Notes under the pieces: generated by a model
What the model was told of the DNA's origin: nothing
The model's input: only the letters and a program-made list of their open reading frames with translations
Database searches by the model: none
Assembly (NCBI GenBank): GCA_964563165.1
Contig: CAZLWA010000049.1
Span: forward strand, 1 to 35,564
Length of the DNA stretch: 35,564 nt
Direction of reading: 5' to 3'
DNA from: CAZLWA01 sp964563165
GTDB taxonomy: Bacteria > CLD3 > SB21
Shown: piece after piece, positions 16,710-24,603 of the stretch
Position numbering within the stretch: the stretch's first letter is position 1
How the letters are laid out: each line of letters opens with the position of its first letter
Translations under genes and position numbers: made by a program

Positions 16710-17300
16710 TCATGTGTGGGCTCTTATTCTTTCCAGCAATTCGAACAGAATGAAGCCGGTCACTCCCCAAACCGTATGCTCCAGGTAATCGTAATAGTGC
16801 ACTTCATGCGTCCGGTCGAACAGGCGGCGGTATCCGAGCCGGTGATGCGCGTCGTTCAGTAAATGCGACAAAGGAATTTCAATAAGACCCGCGGTTTCCT
16901 GAGAATTGATCCTGAATGCGAACGGATAGGGAATGATCCCTGCAAATGGGGTGACGTTAAAATTCGTCGGCGTCACCGTATCATCCAATTCCGCGATCAC
17001 CTCCACGGCACCGGCAGGAACTCCGATCTCTTCTTCGGTTTCCCGCAAAGCCGTTTCGGCCAGGGTCTTATCGGAAGCATCGCGCGCGCCGCCAGGAAAT
17101 GAAACCTGTCCTTTATGATGTCTCACTGTGAGAGACCGCTGGATGAACAACAAGTACGTTTCATGATTCTTTTCAAACAGCGGAACCAAGACGGCCGACG
17201 GAAGAAATCCCGGTAATGTGATGTTTCGCCGGGGATGATCTTGATAAATGGAACGAATAAGGTTCTTGTAGAATATGAGATTCGCTGGATGGTGGGACAT
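16710..17300 (-). CDS. NUDIX hydrolase, CoA pyrophosphatase-like (NudL/YeaB family)
   Basis: 196 residues from the ATG at 17300 (MSHHPANLIFYKN). The open frame runs on to 17363, but that part is translated from an AATTCCAAA repeat tract and is discarded. The NUDIX box GGARDASDKTLAETALRETEEEIGV fits GX5EX7REUXEEXGU. It is preceded by HHKGQVSFPGG, the UPF0035/CoA-pyrophosphatase motif, so the likely reaction is CoA to 4'-phosphopantetheine plus 3',5'-ADP. Length is normal for NudL-like enzymes. The last bases, ATGA, overlap a possible start of the DUF5916 frame. It follows the debranching enzyme gene on the same strand. Confidence 0.88.
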   Translation of the reverse strand: MSHHPANLIFYKNLIRSIYQDHPRRNITLPGFLPSAVLVPLFEKNHETYLLFIQRSLTVRHHKGQVSFPGGARDASDKTLAETALRETEEEIGVPAGAVEVIAELDDTVTPTNFNVTPFAGIIPYPFAFRINSQETAGLIEIPLSHLLNDAHHRLGYRRLFDRTHEVHYYDYLEHTVWGVTGFILFELLERIRAHT

Positions 17301-17390
17301 AGAATCCAAAATTCCAAAATTCAAATTCCAAATTACAAATAAATTCCAAAAAAACAAAGCCATGTGGAGTTTATTTGGAATTTGTGTTTT
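17300..17390. repeat. AATTCCAAA intergenic repeat tract with inverted repeat
   Basis: An A+T-rich tract between the NUDIX and debranching genes repeats the words AATTCCAAA / AATTCAAATTCC several times. A perfect 10-bp inverted pair, AAATTCCAAA (17341-17350) and TTTGGAATTT (17374-17383), brackets 23 bases. It is non-coding in appearance despite an open minus frame through it. Confidence 0.55.
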
Positions 17391-17402
17391 GAGTTCTGGT
17401 AT

Positions 17403-19409
17403 TTACTTTTCTAAAAGTTCAATGGCTCTCAGAATTTCCGCAACGCTCCATGCCTGTGATATACATCCTTGGGCGAAGAACGGTTCCTCCCCGTCGAAGA
17501 TTTCCGAGACGGTACCGATGCCGGAATCGTAAAGTTGTTTTGCGAATCCGTCAAGGATCCGGCTGCATACCTCCCGCGCCGCCGGCGATCCGCCATGAAC
17601 TTTCATATACGCTTCGATGTAATGCCCGATCAGCCATGCCCAAACCGTACCCTGATGATACGAACTGTCGCGGTGACGGGCGTCGCCCGCATACATCCCG
17701 GCAAAAAAGGGATGGTCTCTGGAGAGGCTTCGCAGGCCGCACGGGGTCAGCAATTCTTTTTCGACCACTCCGACAACCGCCTTTTGTTTTTCCGGAGGAA
17801 TGATCTCAAACGGCAGGCTCACCGCAAAAATTTGGTTCGGCCGGATATCGGAATTTTTCCCGGGCCCGTTGACGAAATCATACAAACAATTTTTTTCGGC
17901 GTTCCAGAACGCTTCGTTAAAACTTCCTTTGGCTTGTTCCGCCATCGCCGAAAACCTGCTGGCCCGGTCAGGGCGGTTCGTTTTTTCGGAAAGCTCGCTC
18001 ATGATGCACAGCGCATTATACCACAGCGCATTGACTTCCACCGGCTTTCCGATACGCGGGGTGACAACCCAGTCGCCGATCTTTGCATCCATCCAGGTGA
18101 GCTGCACTCCTTCCTGTCCTGCGAATAATAATCCGTCGGTGTCCATGCGAATACCGTAGCGCGTTCCTTTAATATGCCAATCGATGATATCGCAGAGCTT
18201 ATCGTATAACTCAGTTTTAATAAATTCAAGATCGCCCGTGTATTTCAGGTACTGGAAAACCGAGATGAAATACCACAGCGTCCCGTCCACGTTATTGTAT
18301 TCCGGCGTTTCGCCGGAATCTGGAAAACGGTTAGGGATCATGCCGTCGGAAATGTAATTTGAAAACGATCTCAGAATATTTTTTGCCACATCGAATTTTT
18401 TACAGGACAAAGTTAGTCCAGGCAGAGAGATCATCGTGTCGCGTCCCCAGTCGCCGAACCAGTGGTACCCGGCGATGACGGTATGCTGCGAATCGTTTCG
18501 GCGAACGAGAAAGGCATCCGCCGCCAGCGCCAGCGATTTAGCGAGGGGGTGTTTAAGAGGCAACGATTGCAATAGCCGCTGTCGGCGCTGGATTTCATGA
18601 TCAAAAAGCGAATCTATGTTGCCCGATTCTTTTGCCCGCGATGCGTCAAGCGTGGCAATGAGATCGAGGGACTCGCCTTCCAAGAGGGTGGCCGATAAAA
18701 ATGCCGGACTGAACAGATCTTCCACAAATTCCAGGCCGCGCTCCTGCTCCTTCCGGTATTCCGCATTTTTATACCAGAAAAATTTCGGTTCTACATGGCC
18801 TTTCGTGTAGCCGATGAACATTTCCGGCAATTGGGCATAAGGCTTCATTGAAAAATGATTTTCCTGCAGCCGGATATTGTGATCCAGCTCGGAATTTTCA
18901 TGCGAAAGGCTGTGGTAATCGCGGAATGCGCAGAGCGGCCGGATCGTGAATTGGACCGGCTTTTCGGATTTCAAGAGACGGTAGCGGACGATCGTCGAAT
19001 TTTCGCCGTGGATCATGACCACGCTTTTTTCCAAAGTGATGCCGTTGATCTGAAAAATAAACCGAGGACAGAGGTCGTATTCGAAGCGCTCGATATTTTT
19101 ATGGCCTTCCGGATAGACGATAAAAGGATATTGATTGGTGGAAAGTTCAAAACTTTTTCCTTCCAGTGAAATATTTTCTTCCAATTTTGACAATAGCACG
19201 AAGCGGCCCGCGGGCGGGTTCAACGACGCGACCAAAAGGCCGTGGTAGCGGCGTACATTGGCGCCGATGATCGTCGACGACGCAAATCCGCCGATGCCGT
19301 TGGTATCCAGCCATTCCTTCTGCGTGGCATAATAATAATCGGAACATGTCGTGCGCGGAAACTGAATGCGGATTTGTTCGATGCCTGGATCGTCTGAATT
19401 ATTCATCAT
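17403..19409 (-). CDS. Glycogen debranching enzyme (amylo-alpha-1,6-glucosidase type)
   Basis: 668 residues from the ATG at 19409; another in-frame ATG at 19442 would add 11 residues but abuts a repeat element. GDE_N domain: about 33-260, with EWLDTNGIGGFASSTIIGA and RRYHGLLVASL. GDE_C (alpha/alpha-toroid) domain: about 285-660, with WFGDWGRDTMISLPGL, NVDGTLWYF, LTWMDAKIGDW, PVEVNALWYNAL and SSYHQGTVWAW, placing the conserved catalytic acids. It should hydrolyse alpha-1,6 branches of glycogen in the cytoplasm. The usual VWPW near the C-terminal active-site loop reads VWAW here. No glycogen synthase or phosphorylase gene is nearby. Confidence 0.92.
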   Translation of the reverse strand: MMNNSDDPGIEQIRIQFPRTTCSDYYYATQKEWLDTNGIGGFASSTIIGANVRRYHGLLVASLNPPAGRFVLLSKLEENISLEGKSFELSTNQYPFIVYPEGHKNIERFEYDLCPRFIFQINGITLEKSVVMIHGENSTIVRYRLLKSEKPVQFTIRPLCAFRDYHSLSHENSELDHNIRLQENHFSMKPYAQLPEMFIGYTKGHVEPKFFWYKNAEYRKEQERGLEFVEDLFSPAFLSATLLEGESLDLIATLDASRAKESGNIDSLFDHEIQRRQRLLQSLPLKHPLAKSLALAADAFLVRRNDSQHTVIAGYHWFGDWGRDTMISLPGLTLSCKKFDVAKNILRSFSNYISDGMIPNRFPDSGETPEYNNVDGTLWYFISVFQYLKYTGDLEFIKTELYDKLCDIIDWHIKGTRYGIRMDTDGLLFAGQEGVQLTWMDAKIGDWVVTPRIGKPVEVNALWYNALCIMSELSEKTNRPDRASRFSAMAEQAKGSFNEAFWNAEKNCLYDFVNGPGKNSDIRPNQIFAVSLPFEIIPPEKQKAVVGVVEKELLTPCGLRSLSRDHPFFAGMYAGDARHRDSSYHQGTVWAWLIGHYIEAYMKVHGGSPAAREVCSRILDGFAKQLYDSGIGTVSEIFDGEEPFFAQGCISQAWSVAEILRAIELLEK

Positions 19410-19444
19410 AGGGCAACTTACCGTGAAATATGTTAAATTCATTT

Positions 19445-19509
19445 AACACGGAGGCGCAGAGACACAGAGAAAAATCGCCGGAGTTCATAAATCTCTGTGC
19501 CTCTGTGTT
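19445..19509. repeat. CACAGAG-family inverted repeat between hutI and debranching gene
   Basis: AACACGGAGGCGCAGAGA (19445-19462) pairs with TCTCTGTGCCTCTGTGTT (19492-19509) over 18 positions, with two G-U type pairs and a 29-base loop. It could fold strongly in RNA. The same word family recurs at 24604-24752 and, degenerate, at 26458-26480. Confidence 0.75.
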
Positions 19510-19552
19510 CCAATCATTTGAAAACGAAAACGCATTATGATAGAGTTTAAAA

Positions 19553-20770
19553 TTACAAAATACTTTTTCCATTCTTAATTACTGCGGTCACGTGATTCTG
19601 AGCGAAATGATAAGGAATATACTGATAATCAGGCGCATGAAATAAAGCCAAATCCGCTTTCATGCCCGGTTGGATATTTCCGATGTCGTCACGGTCCAAT
19701 GCCGCCGCCGCATGCAGCGTCACGGCTTGAATAACTTCAGCGGGTGTCAACCGCATTTGCATGCACGCGATGGACATGATCATATGGAGATTCTGCGTCA
19801 TGCACGAACCCGGATTGAAATCCGTGGCGAGCGCGACCGGAATACCGGCGTCGATCAATTTTCGAGCGGGCGCATATTGCATATTCAAGAAAAAAGAACA
19901 GCCGGGCAGAAGCCCTGCGATGACGTTTGAATTTTTCAAAGCCTCGATCCCTTTATCGGAAATATGTTCCAGATGATCGGCCGACACGGCGCCCATTTCG
20001 GCGCACAATTCCGCACCGCCCGTGTTGCTAAGTTGATCGGCGTGAAGCTTAAGCTTGAGATTATGGCGCTTCGCAGCTTTAAAAATTGTTTTGGTTTCAT
20101 CTATTGTAAATGCATTCGTGTCGCAAAACGCATCGCAAAATTCGGCAAGTTTTTTTTCCGCCGCGTACGGGATCATCTTTTGACAGACCAGATCCACATA
20201 TCCCCGGCGATCATTCGAAAATTCCGGCGGGATCGTATGCGCGCCGAGAAAAGTGGAAACAATGTCTACCGGAACCAGCGCGCGAACTTCGCTCATCACT
20301 TCCAGCATTTTGAACTCATCGTCCAACGATAATCCGTACCCGCTTTTCATTTCGATCGTGGTAATACCGAACCGGGCGGCAGCCCATGCCCGTTCGATCC
20401 CGAGACTCAGCAGTTCCGCTTTGGAAGACAGACGCGTCTTGGTCATGGTGTTCCTGATACCTCCCCCTTGAGCGGCGATCTCCTGGTACGTCGCGCCTTT
20501 GATCTTCGATTCAAATTCGTCTTCGCGCGAGCCCGCAAAAATCGTATGCGTATGCGAATCGATCAGGCCGGGAAGAACGACATGATCGGAGGCGTCTATG
20601 ACGGTTGTTTCCGGAGTGACTTCGAGTTCGGCCGGAAACATCTTTTCTTCTCCGACCCAGTTTATCCGGGTACCGCTGCAGGCGATATTCCCGTTCTCAA
20701 TTAATTGAAACCGGCCGTCCCGGAAGAAGACAATTTGCTTTGCACGCTGCACTAGAAGATCAATTTTCAT
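19553..20770 (-). CDS. hutI: Imidazolonepropionase
   Basis: 405 residues, full length for HutI. It hydrolyses 4-imidazolone-5-propanoate to N-formimino-L-glutamate, step 3 of histidine breakdown. Amidohydrolase-fold metal ligands are visible: His73 and His75 in DSHTHTIFAGSRE, His243 in KLHADQLSNTGG and Asp317 in ATDFNPGSC, along with SADHLEH (263-269). The family markers QGGGIRNTMTKTR (101-113) and EMKSGYGL (140-147) are intact. No hutH, hutU or hutG/F lies in the window, so the rest of the pathway must be elsewhere. The gene is divergent from the phosphate porin across 217 bases; the Pho-box array lies nearer the porin. Confidence 0.95.
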   Translation of the reverse strand: MKIDLLVQRAKQIVFFRDGRFQLIENGNIACSGTRINWVGEEKMFPAELEVTPETTVIDASDHVVLPGLIDSHTHTIFAGSREDEFESKIKGATYQEIAAQGGGIRNTMTKTRLSSKAELLSLGIERAWAAARFGITTIEMKSGYGLSLDDEFKMLEVMSEVRALVPVDIVSTFLGAHTIPPEFSNDRRGYVDLVCQKMIPYAAEKKLAEFCDAFCDTNAFTIDETKTIFKAAKRHNLKLKLHADQLSNTGGAELCAEMGAVSADHLEHISDKGIEALKNSNVIAGLLPGCSFFLNMQYAPARKLIDAGIPVALATDFNPGSCMTQNLHMIMSIACMQMRLTPAEVIQAVTLHAAAALDRDDIGNIQPGMKADLALFHAPDYQYIPYHFAQNHVTAVIKNGKSIL

Positions 20771-20888
20771 GAGTAACCGTTTCGGTGATGAATCGAAAGC
20801 GCGTTATGTTATAACAAAAAGGAGACGATTTCAATAAGATAATTATTATAGAATTGTTATTCGCCGCCGCCGCATCCGCTCAACATAA

Positions 20889-20956
20889 TTAACACATTCA
20901 TAACAATCGCCTAATCTTCGGATAACATCCGGTCATTATCTTTGCACGTCTATAAT
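20889..20956 (+). promoter_or_regulatory. Pho-box array and -10 of the porin-pstS operon
   Basis: Hexamers at strict 11-bp period: TTAACA (20889-20894), ATAACA (20900-20905), CTAATC (20911-20916), ATAACA (20922-20927) and TCATTA (20933-20938), each separated by five bases. TATAAT (20951-20956) follows 12 bases later and there is no good -35 box, as expected for an activator-dependent promoter. A phoB/phoR pair is encoded in the same cluster. PhoB-family regulators bind 11-bp direct repeats, and the TTAACA hexamer with five-base spacers is the Bacillus PhoP type. Confidence 0.75.
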
Positions 20957-20976
20957 GAATTATTTTTTAACCTTTC

Positions 20977-20982
20977 AAGGAG
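20977..20982 (+). promoter_or_regulatory. Shine-Dalgarno AAGGAG fixing the porin start
   Basis: AAGGAG lies five bases before the ATG at 20988, which begins a proper signal peptide. An in-frame ATG at 20955 overlaps the -10 box and cannot be used. Confidence 0.85.
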
Positions 20983-20987
20983 ATATC

Positions 20988-22352
20988 ATGATAAAACGCT
21001 TCGTTCTAATACTAGCGCTGGCGCTGTCGCCGCGGTTCGCGTTCGCTCAGGATAAAGGGGAACCATTAAAAGATCAGGTGGACGGCCTGAGTTCAACGGT
21101 CGACGAGATGAAGACGATCGTGGATGCCTTGAACAAGATAAAAATTACAGGGTACATTCAGACCCAGTATCAATTCGGAGATTCCGCCGCGCAAACCGGA
21201 ACGCGCTCATTTGAGATCGGGCGATTCGCCGGAGGAGCATTTGGTGCTAATGTTAATTCACGATTTGCCGTTCGCCGCGGGCGTTTGAAAGTTGCCTACG
21301 ACAACAACCTCTCGAAGTATGTGCTGCAGTTTGACGTTACCCAAGGCGGAGTCGGCATTAAGGACGCTTATGTCGAAGTTACAGAGCCCTGGCTGAAAAC
21401 ATTTGCGTTGACGGTCGGCGCTTTCGATCGTCCTTTTGGTTATGAAATTTCATATTCATCCGGCGCCCGTGAGGCTCCTGAGCGTTCGAGAATGTTCCAG
21501 ACTCTGTTTCCCGGTGAAAGAGAATTGGGTGCTAAGCTGACCATTACTCCTCAGAATGGCTTGTTGAGCCATTTTAATTTGAAGGCGGGAGTGTTCAACG
21601 GAGTCCTCAACACCGCCGGTGAAAACGACAACAAGAAAGATATCATCGGACGTTTAGGATTCACGCTTCCGTTTAGAGAACAGAATTTCGCTATAGACGG
21701 CGGCATTTCCATCTATTCGGGCAATGTGACGAATTTGGCTCACAACTTATTTTCTTTTGATAAGTCGACCGGAACCTATATCGCCGATTCCACAAGTAAT
21801 CACACAGCGGCTAATGATTCGCTTAAAGCAATTAAGCGGCAGTATGTCGGCTTTGATGTTGAAATGTATTATGATGTGCCGGTGATTGGCGGCGCTCAAT
21901 TACGCGCAGAATATATCACAGGCGATCAGCCCGGAACCGCATCGACCTCAAGCACAGCAAACTTTTTTTATGGCAATAGCGCTGTCAGCGCTGCGACGCC
22001 GGTTTACAAAAGAAAATTCAGCGGATATTATGTAACGTATGTTCAAAGCATCGGCTTGAAGAACCAACTGGTGTTGAAATACGACGTATTTAAACCCAAC
22101 AAAGACCTCAAAGACGGAAAGATCACCAATTCAGGTATTGCTACGGCCAGGCAGGTCGGCGTGGCAGACCTTCGTTTTAAGACCGTTGGATTTGGTTTAG
22201 TTCATCACTGGAATACCAATGTCAAATTCACATTTTACTACGAGAAAGTTTACAATCAAAAAGCCAACGGTAATTCAACCGGCAATTTGAATGTGTTCAC
22301 GAAAGACGTGAAAGACAATGTGTTCACGGCGCGTGTTCAATATAGTTTCTAA
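20988..22352 (+). CDS. Phosphate-selective porin (OprP/OprO-like)
   Basis: 454 residues. Signal peptide 1-21 (MIKRFVLILALALSPRFAFA-Q). Residues 25-50 form a short coiled-coil (LKDQVDGLSSTVDEMKTIVDALNKI), as in trimeric porins. The barrel then opens with ITGYIQTQYQF and the family feature FAVRRGRLKVAYD, followed by FDVTQGGVGIKDAYVEV and GAFDRPFGYEISYSSG. It ends VFTARVQYSF with the terminal phenylalanine recognised by the outer-membrane assembly machinery. It lies 30 bases before pstS and behind a Pho-box array, which supports phosphate or phosphate-ester uptake across the outer membrane. Anion specificity itself is inferred from context. Confidence 0.87.
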   Translation: MIKRFVLILALALSPRFAFAQDKGEPLKDQVDGLSSTVDEMKTIVDALNKIKITGYIQTQYQFGDSAAQTGTRSFEIGRFAGGAFGANVNSRFAVRRGRLKVAYDNNLSKYVLQFDVTQGGVGIKDAYVEVTEPWLKTFALTVGAFDRPFGYEISYSSGAREAPERSRMFQTLFPGERELGAKLTITPQNGLLSHFNLKAGVFNGVLNTAGENDNKKDIIGRLGFTLPFREQNFAIDGGISIYSGNVTNLAHNLFSFDKSTGTYIADSTSNHTAANDSLKAIKRQYVGFDVEMYYDVPVIGGAQLRAEYITGDQPGTASTSSTANFFYGNSAVSAATPVYKRKFSGYYVTYVQSIGLKNQLVLKYDVFKPNKDLKDGKITNSGIATARQVGVADLRFKTVGFGLVHHWNTNVKFTFYYEKVYNQKANGNSTGNLNVFTKDVKDNVFTARVQYSF

Positions 22353-22382
22353 ATCACGATTTAACTTAGGAGAACAAATAAT

Positions 22383-23207
22383 ATGAAAAGGTTAGCATTC
22401 TTACTCTTAACGGCTGTGGCGCTGTTCGGTTTTTTGCCGCAGAGCGAAGTCATCACGGTCAAGGGCTCGGATACGATGGTCATCCTGGCTCAGCGATGGG
22501 CTGAAAAATATATGATCGCGCACCCGAACGTGTCCATTCAAATAACCGGCGGCGGTTCCGGCACGGGTATTTCCGCGCTGATCAATGGGACGACGGATAT
22601 CTGCAATTCCTCACGTCCGATGAAGGCCAGTGAAATTGATAAATTGAAACAACGTTTTGGCACGTTGGGCGTCGAAATCAAATCCGCACGCGACGGCTTG
22701 GCGGTCTATTTGAGCGAAACTAATCCGGTCAAAGAATTGAGCATCGCGCAATTGAAGTCCATTTACACGGGGAAGATCACCAACTGGAAAGACGTCGGCG
22801 GCAACGATGCGAGGATAATTCTTTACAGCCGCGAGAATAATTCGGGAACTTATGTCTATTTCAAAGATATGGTTCTTGGCGGCGCCGATTATGCTGCCAG
22901 CGCGCAGAATATGCCCGGAACGGCTTCGGTAGTGAACGCCGTGGCGAATGATAAAAACGGAATCGGTTATGGCGGTGCAGCTTACGGCAAGGGTATTAAG
23001 TTTTGCGCCGTGAAGAAAGACGCCAATGCTACGGCTTATGAGCCGACGGTGGAGAATATCAAAGCCGGTATGTATCCCATTACGCGCTATCTCTATATGT
23101 ATTTGCGCAGCAAGCCGACCGGCGCGTTGAAGGAATTTATTGATTGGACCCTGAGCTCTGACGGCCAGGAGATCGTAACCAAAGTCGGATATTTCCCCGT
23201 TAGATAA
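22383..23207 (+). CDS. pstS: Phosphate ABC transporter substrate-binding protein PstS
   Basis: 274 residues with a signal peptide (about 1-20) and AGGAGA nine bases before the ATG. The phosphate-binding segments are visible: TVKGSDTMV (25-33), GGGSGTGISALINGTTDI (56-73), SSRPMK (77-82) and SRENNSGTYVYFKD (around 156-169). It captures inorganic phosphate in the periplasm and delivers it to PstCA. It shares a transcript with the porin and is followed by a strong terminator, so porin and binding protein form their own unit, separate from the membrane components. Confidence 0.95.
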   Translation: MKRLAFLLLTAVALFGFLPQSEVITVKGSDTMVILAQRWAEKYMIAHPNVSIQITGGGSGTGISALINGTTDICNSSRPMKASEIDKLKQRFGTLGVEIKSARDGLAVYLSETNPVKELSIAQLKSIYTGKITNWKDVGGNDARIILYSRENNSGTYVYFKDMVLGGADYAASAQNMPGTASVVNAVANDKNGIGYGGAAYGKGIKFCAVKKDANATAYEPTVENIKAGMYPITRYLYMYLRSKPTGALKEFIDWTLSSDGQEIVTKVGYFPVR

Positions 23208-23230
23208 CACCCTTCTTCCTTGATCTACAG

Positions 23231-23270
23231 ATCCCGACTGCGTGTGAGAGCGCAGCCGGGATTTTTTATT
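23231..23270 (+). terminator. Rho-independent terminator after pstS
   Basis: ATCCCG-A-CTGCG (23231-23242) pairs with CGCAG-C-CGGGAT (23251-23262): 11 paired bases with one A/C mismatch and an eight-base loop, followed by a T-rich run (23262-23270). It begins 24 bases after the pstS stop. Confidence 0.88.
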
Positions 23271-23334
23271 TTCCGTTAACGGCAGCCTGTAATGTGAAAT
23301 AGAAATAGCCCCCTCTTTCCATTTCGCTGTCCAT

Positions 23335-23388
23335 TTAACAATTCGATAATATTCTGATAATCATCCGGTAACGGATGAATTGTATATT
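23335..23388 (+). promoter_or_regulatory. Pho-box array and -10 of the pstCAB-phoU(-phoBR) operon
   Basis: Hexamers at 11-bp period: TTAACA (23335-23340), ATAATA (23346-23351), ATAATC (23357-23362) and GTAACG (23368-23373), with five-base spacers, then TATATT (23383-23388) nine bases later. The layout mirrors the array before the porin. A second -10-like box, TATACT (23414-23419), would start a nearly leaderless transcript. Confidence 0.72.
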
Positions 23389-23429
23389 TCTGCGCGGATT
23401 TTAAGATCAATGTTATACTGTTAAATTCT

Positions 23430-24593
23430 ATGGCCGAACTCTTTAAAACAGCAGAAGAAAATCAAAACGCCATGGACTTGCGGGTTGCGTCGGATCGTGC
23501 GTCCGGTGAAAAGACAAACCTCGCGCGCCTGCGCCGCCGCCAATGGACTGACCGTTTTGCGGAATCCGTCATCAAAGTTACGGCATTCACCTCTCTTGCA
23601 TTTATCGGGTTGATCATTGTTTTTGTTTTCAAGGAAGCCTTACCTGTCTTCAGTTATCCATCCCGTGACAAAGCGGCATCTGTCAAACCGAACGATCAGC
23701 AGACGACGTACGGGGAGCCGATGGGAGAGACCACCGGGTCATCCGGCGGACGGCAAGAGACTTATGGGGAAGAGCCCTCCTCGCTTCAAGAACCTGCGGC
23801 CAAAGAGAAAGAGGAATCACTTACGGTAGAGTACTTTTCCATATCTGACCTTTTTAAGAAAATATGGCAGCCCGTTTCCGATATTCCAAAATACGGAATG
23901 CTGCCGCTGATCGCCGGATCATTCAAAGTAACTTTGGTGGCAGTCCTTTTGGCTTCTCCGATCGCGATTCTCGCCGCTTTGTTCACCAGTATTTTTGCGC
24001 CGAAGTGGGCCAAAGAATTTTTGAAACCGTGTATCGAAGTTCTGGCCGGGTTTCCTTCCGTCGTAATCGGCTTTTTTGCCTTGATCGTCTTAGCAACTTT
24101 TCTTCAAAATATGTTCGGATTTCAATACCGCCTGAATGCCTTTGTCGGAGGCGTCGCTATGTCTTTGGCGGTAATACCCATCGTTTATACGATCACCGAA
24201 GATGCTCTGACTGCGGTTCCTAAAACTATGACGGAAGCAAGCCTCGCGCTGGGAATTACGAAATGGCAAACGGCGCTTTTTGTCGTATTGCCGGCCGCGA
24301 CGCCCGGTGTATTTGCCGCCGTTCTCCTGGGATTCGGACGAGCGATGGGAGAAACGATGATCGTGCTGATGGCTACAGGCAATGCCGCGCTGCTGTCGTT
24401 TAACTTCGCCGAACCCGTTCGGACTATGTCGGCCACGATCGGCGCCGAGATGGCGGAAGTTGTTTTTGGAGATCTGCATTATCATATGTTGTTTCTGATC
24501 GGCGCAATCTTATTTACGTTCACGTTCATTTTAAATGCGGTCGCTGAATTATATGTACGCAACAAAATGATGAAAAAATTCACTGGCCGGTAA
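23430..24593 (+). CDS. pstC: Phosphate ABC transporter permease PstC
   Basis: 387 residues, long for PstC (usually about 300). A hydrophilic N-terminus of 44 residues precedes TM1 (about 47-68). An insert follows (about 78-132, rich in Gly, Glu, Ser and Thr with two TYGE motifs) where other PstC proteins have a short loop. The conserved part starts at KYGMLPLIAGSFKVT and shows five further helices. The coupling (EAA) loop is EASLALGITKWQTALFVVLPAATPGVFAA. No Shine-Dalgarno is visible. With PstA it forms the inner-membrane channel of the phosphate importer. Confidence 0.94.
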   Translation: MAELFKTAEENQNAMDLRVASDRASGEKTNLARLRRRQWTDRFAESVIKVTAFTSLAFIGLIIVFVFKEALPVFSYPSRDKAASVKPNDQQTTYGEPMGETTGSSGGRQETYGEEPSSLQEPAAKEKEESLTVEYFSISDLFKKIWQPVSDIPKYGMLPLIAGSFKVTLVAVLLASPIAILAALFTSIFAPKWAKEFLKPCIEVLAGFPSVVIGFFALIVLATFLQNMFGFQYRLNAFVGGVAMSLAVIPIVYTITEDALTAVPKTMTEASLALGITKWQTALFVVLPAATPGVFAAVLLGFGRAMGETMIVLMATGNAALLSFNFAEPVRTMSATIGAEMAEVVFGDLHYHMLFLIGAILFTFTFILNAVAELYVRNKMMKKFTGR

Positions 24594-24603
24594 ATTCGCC
24601 ACT

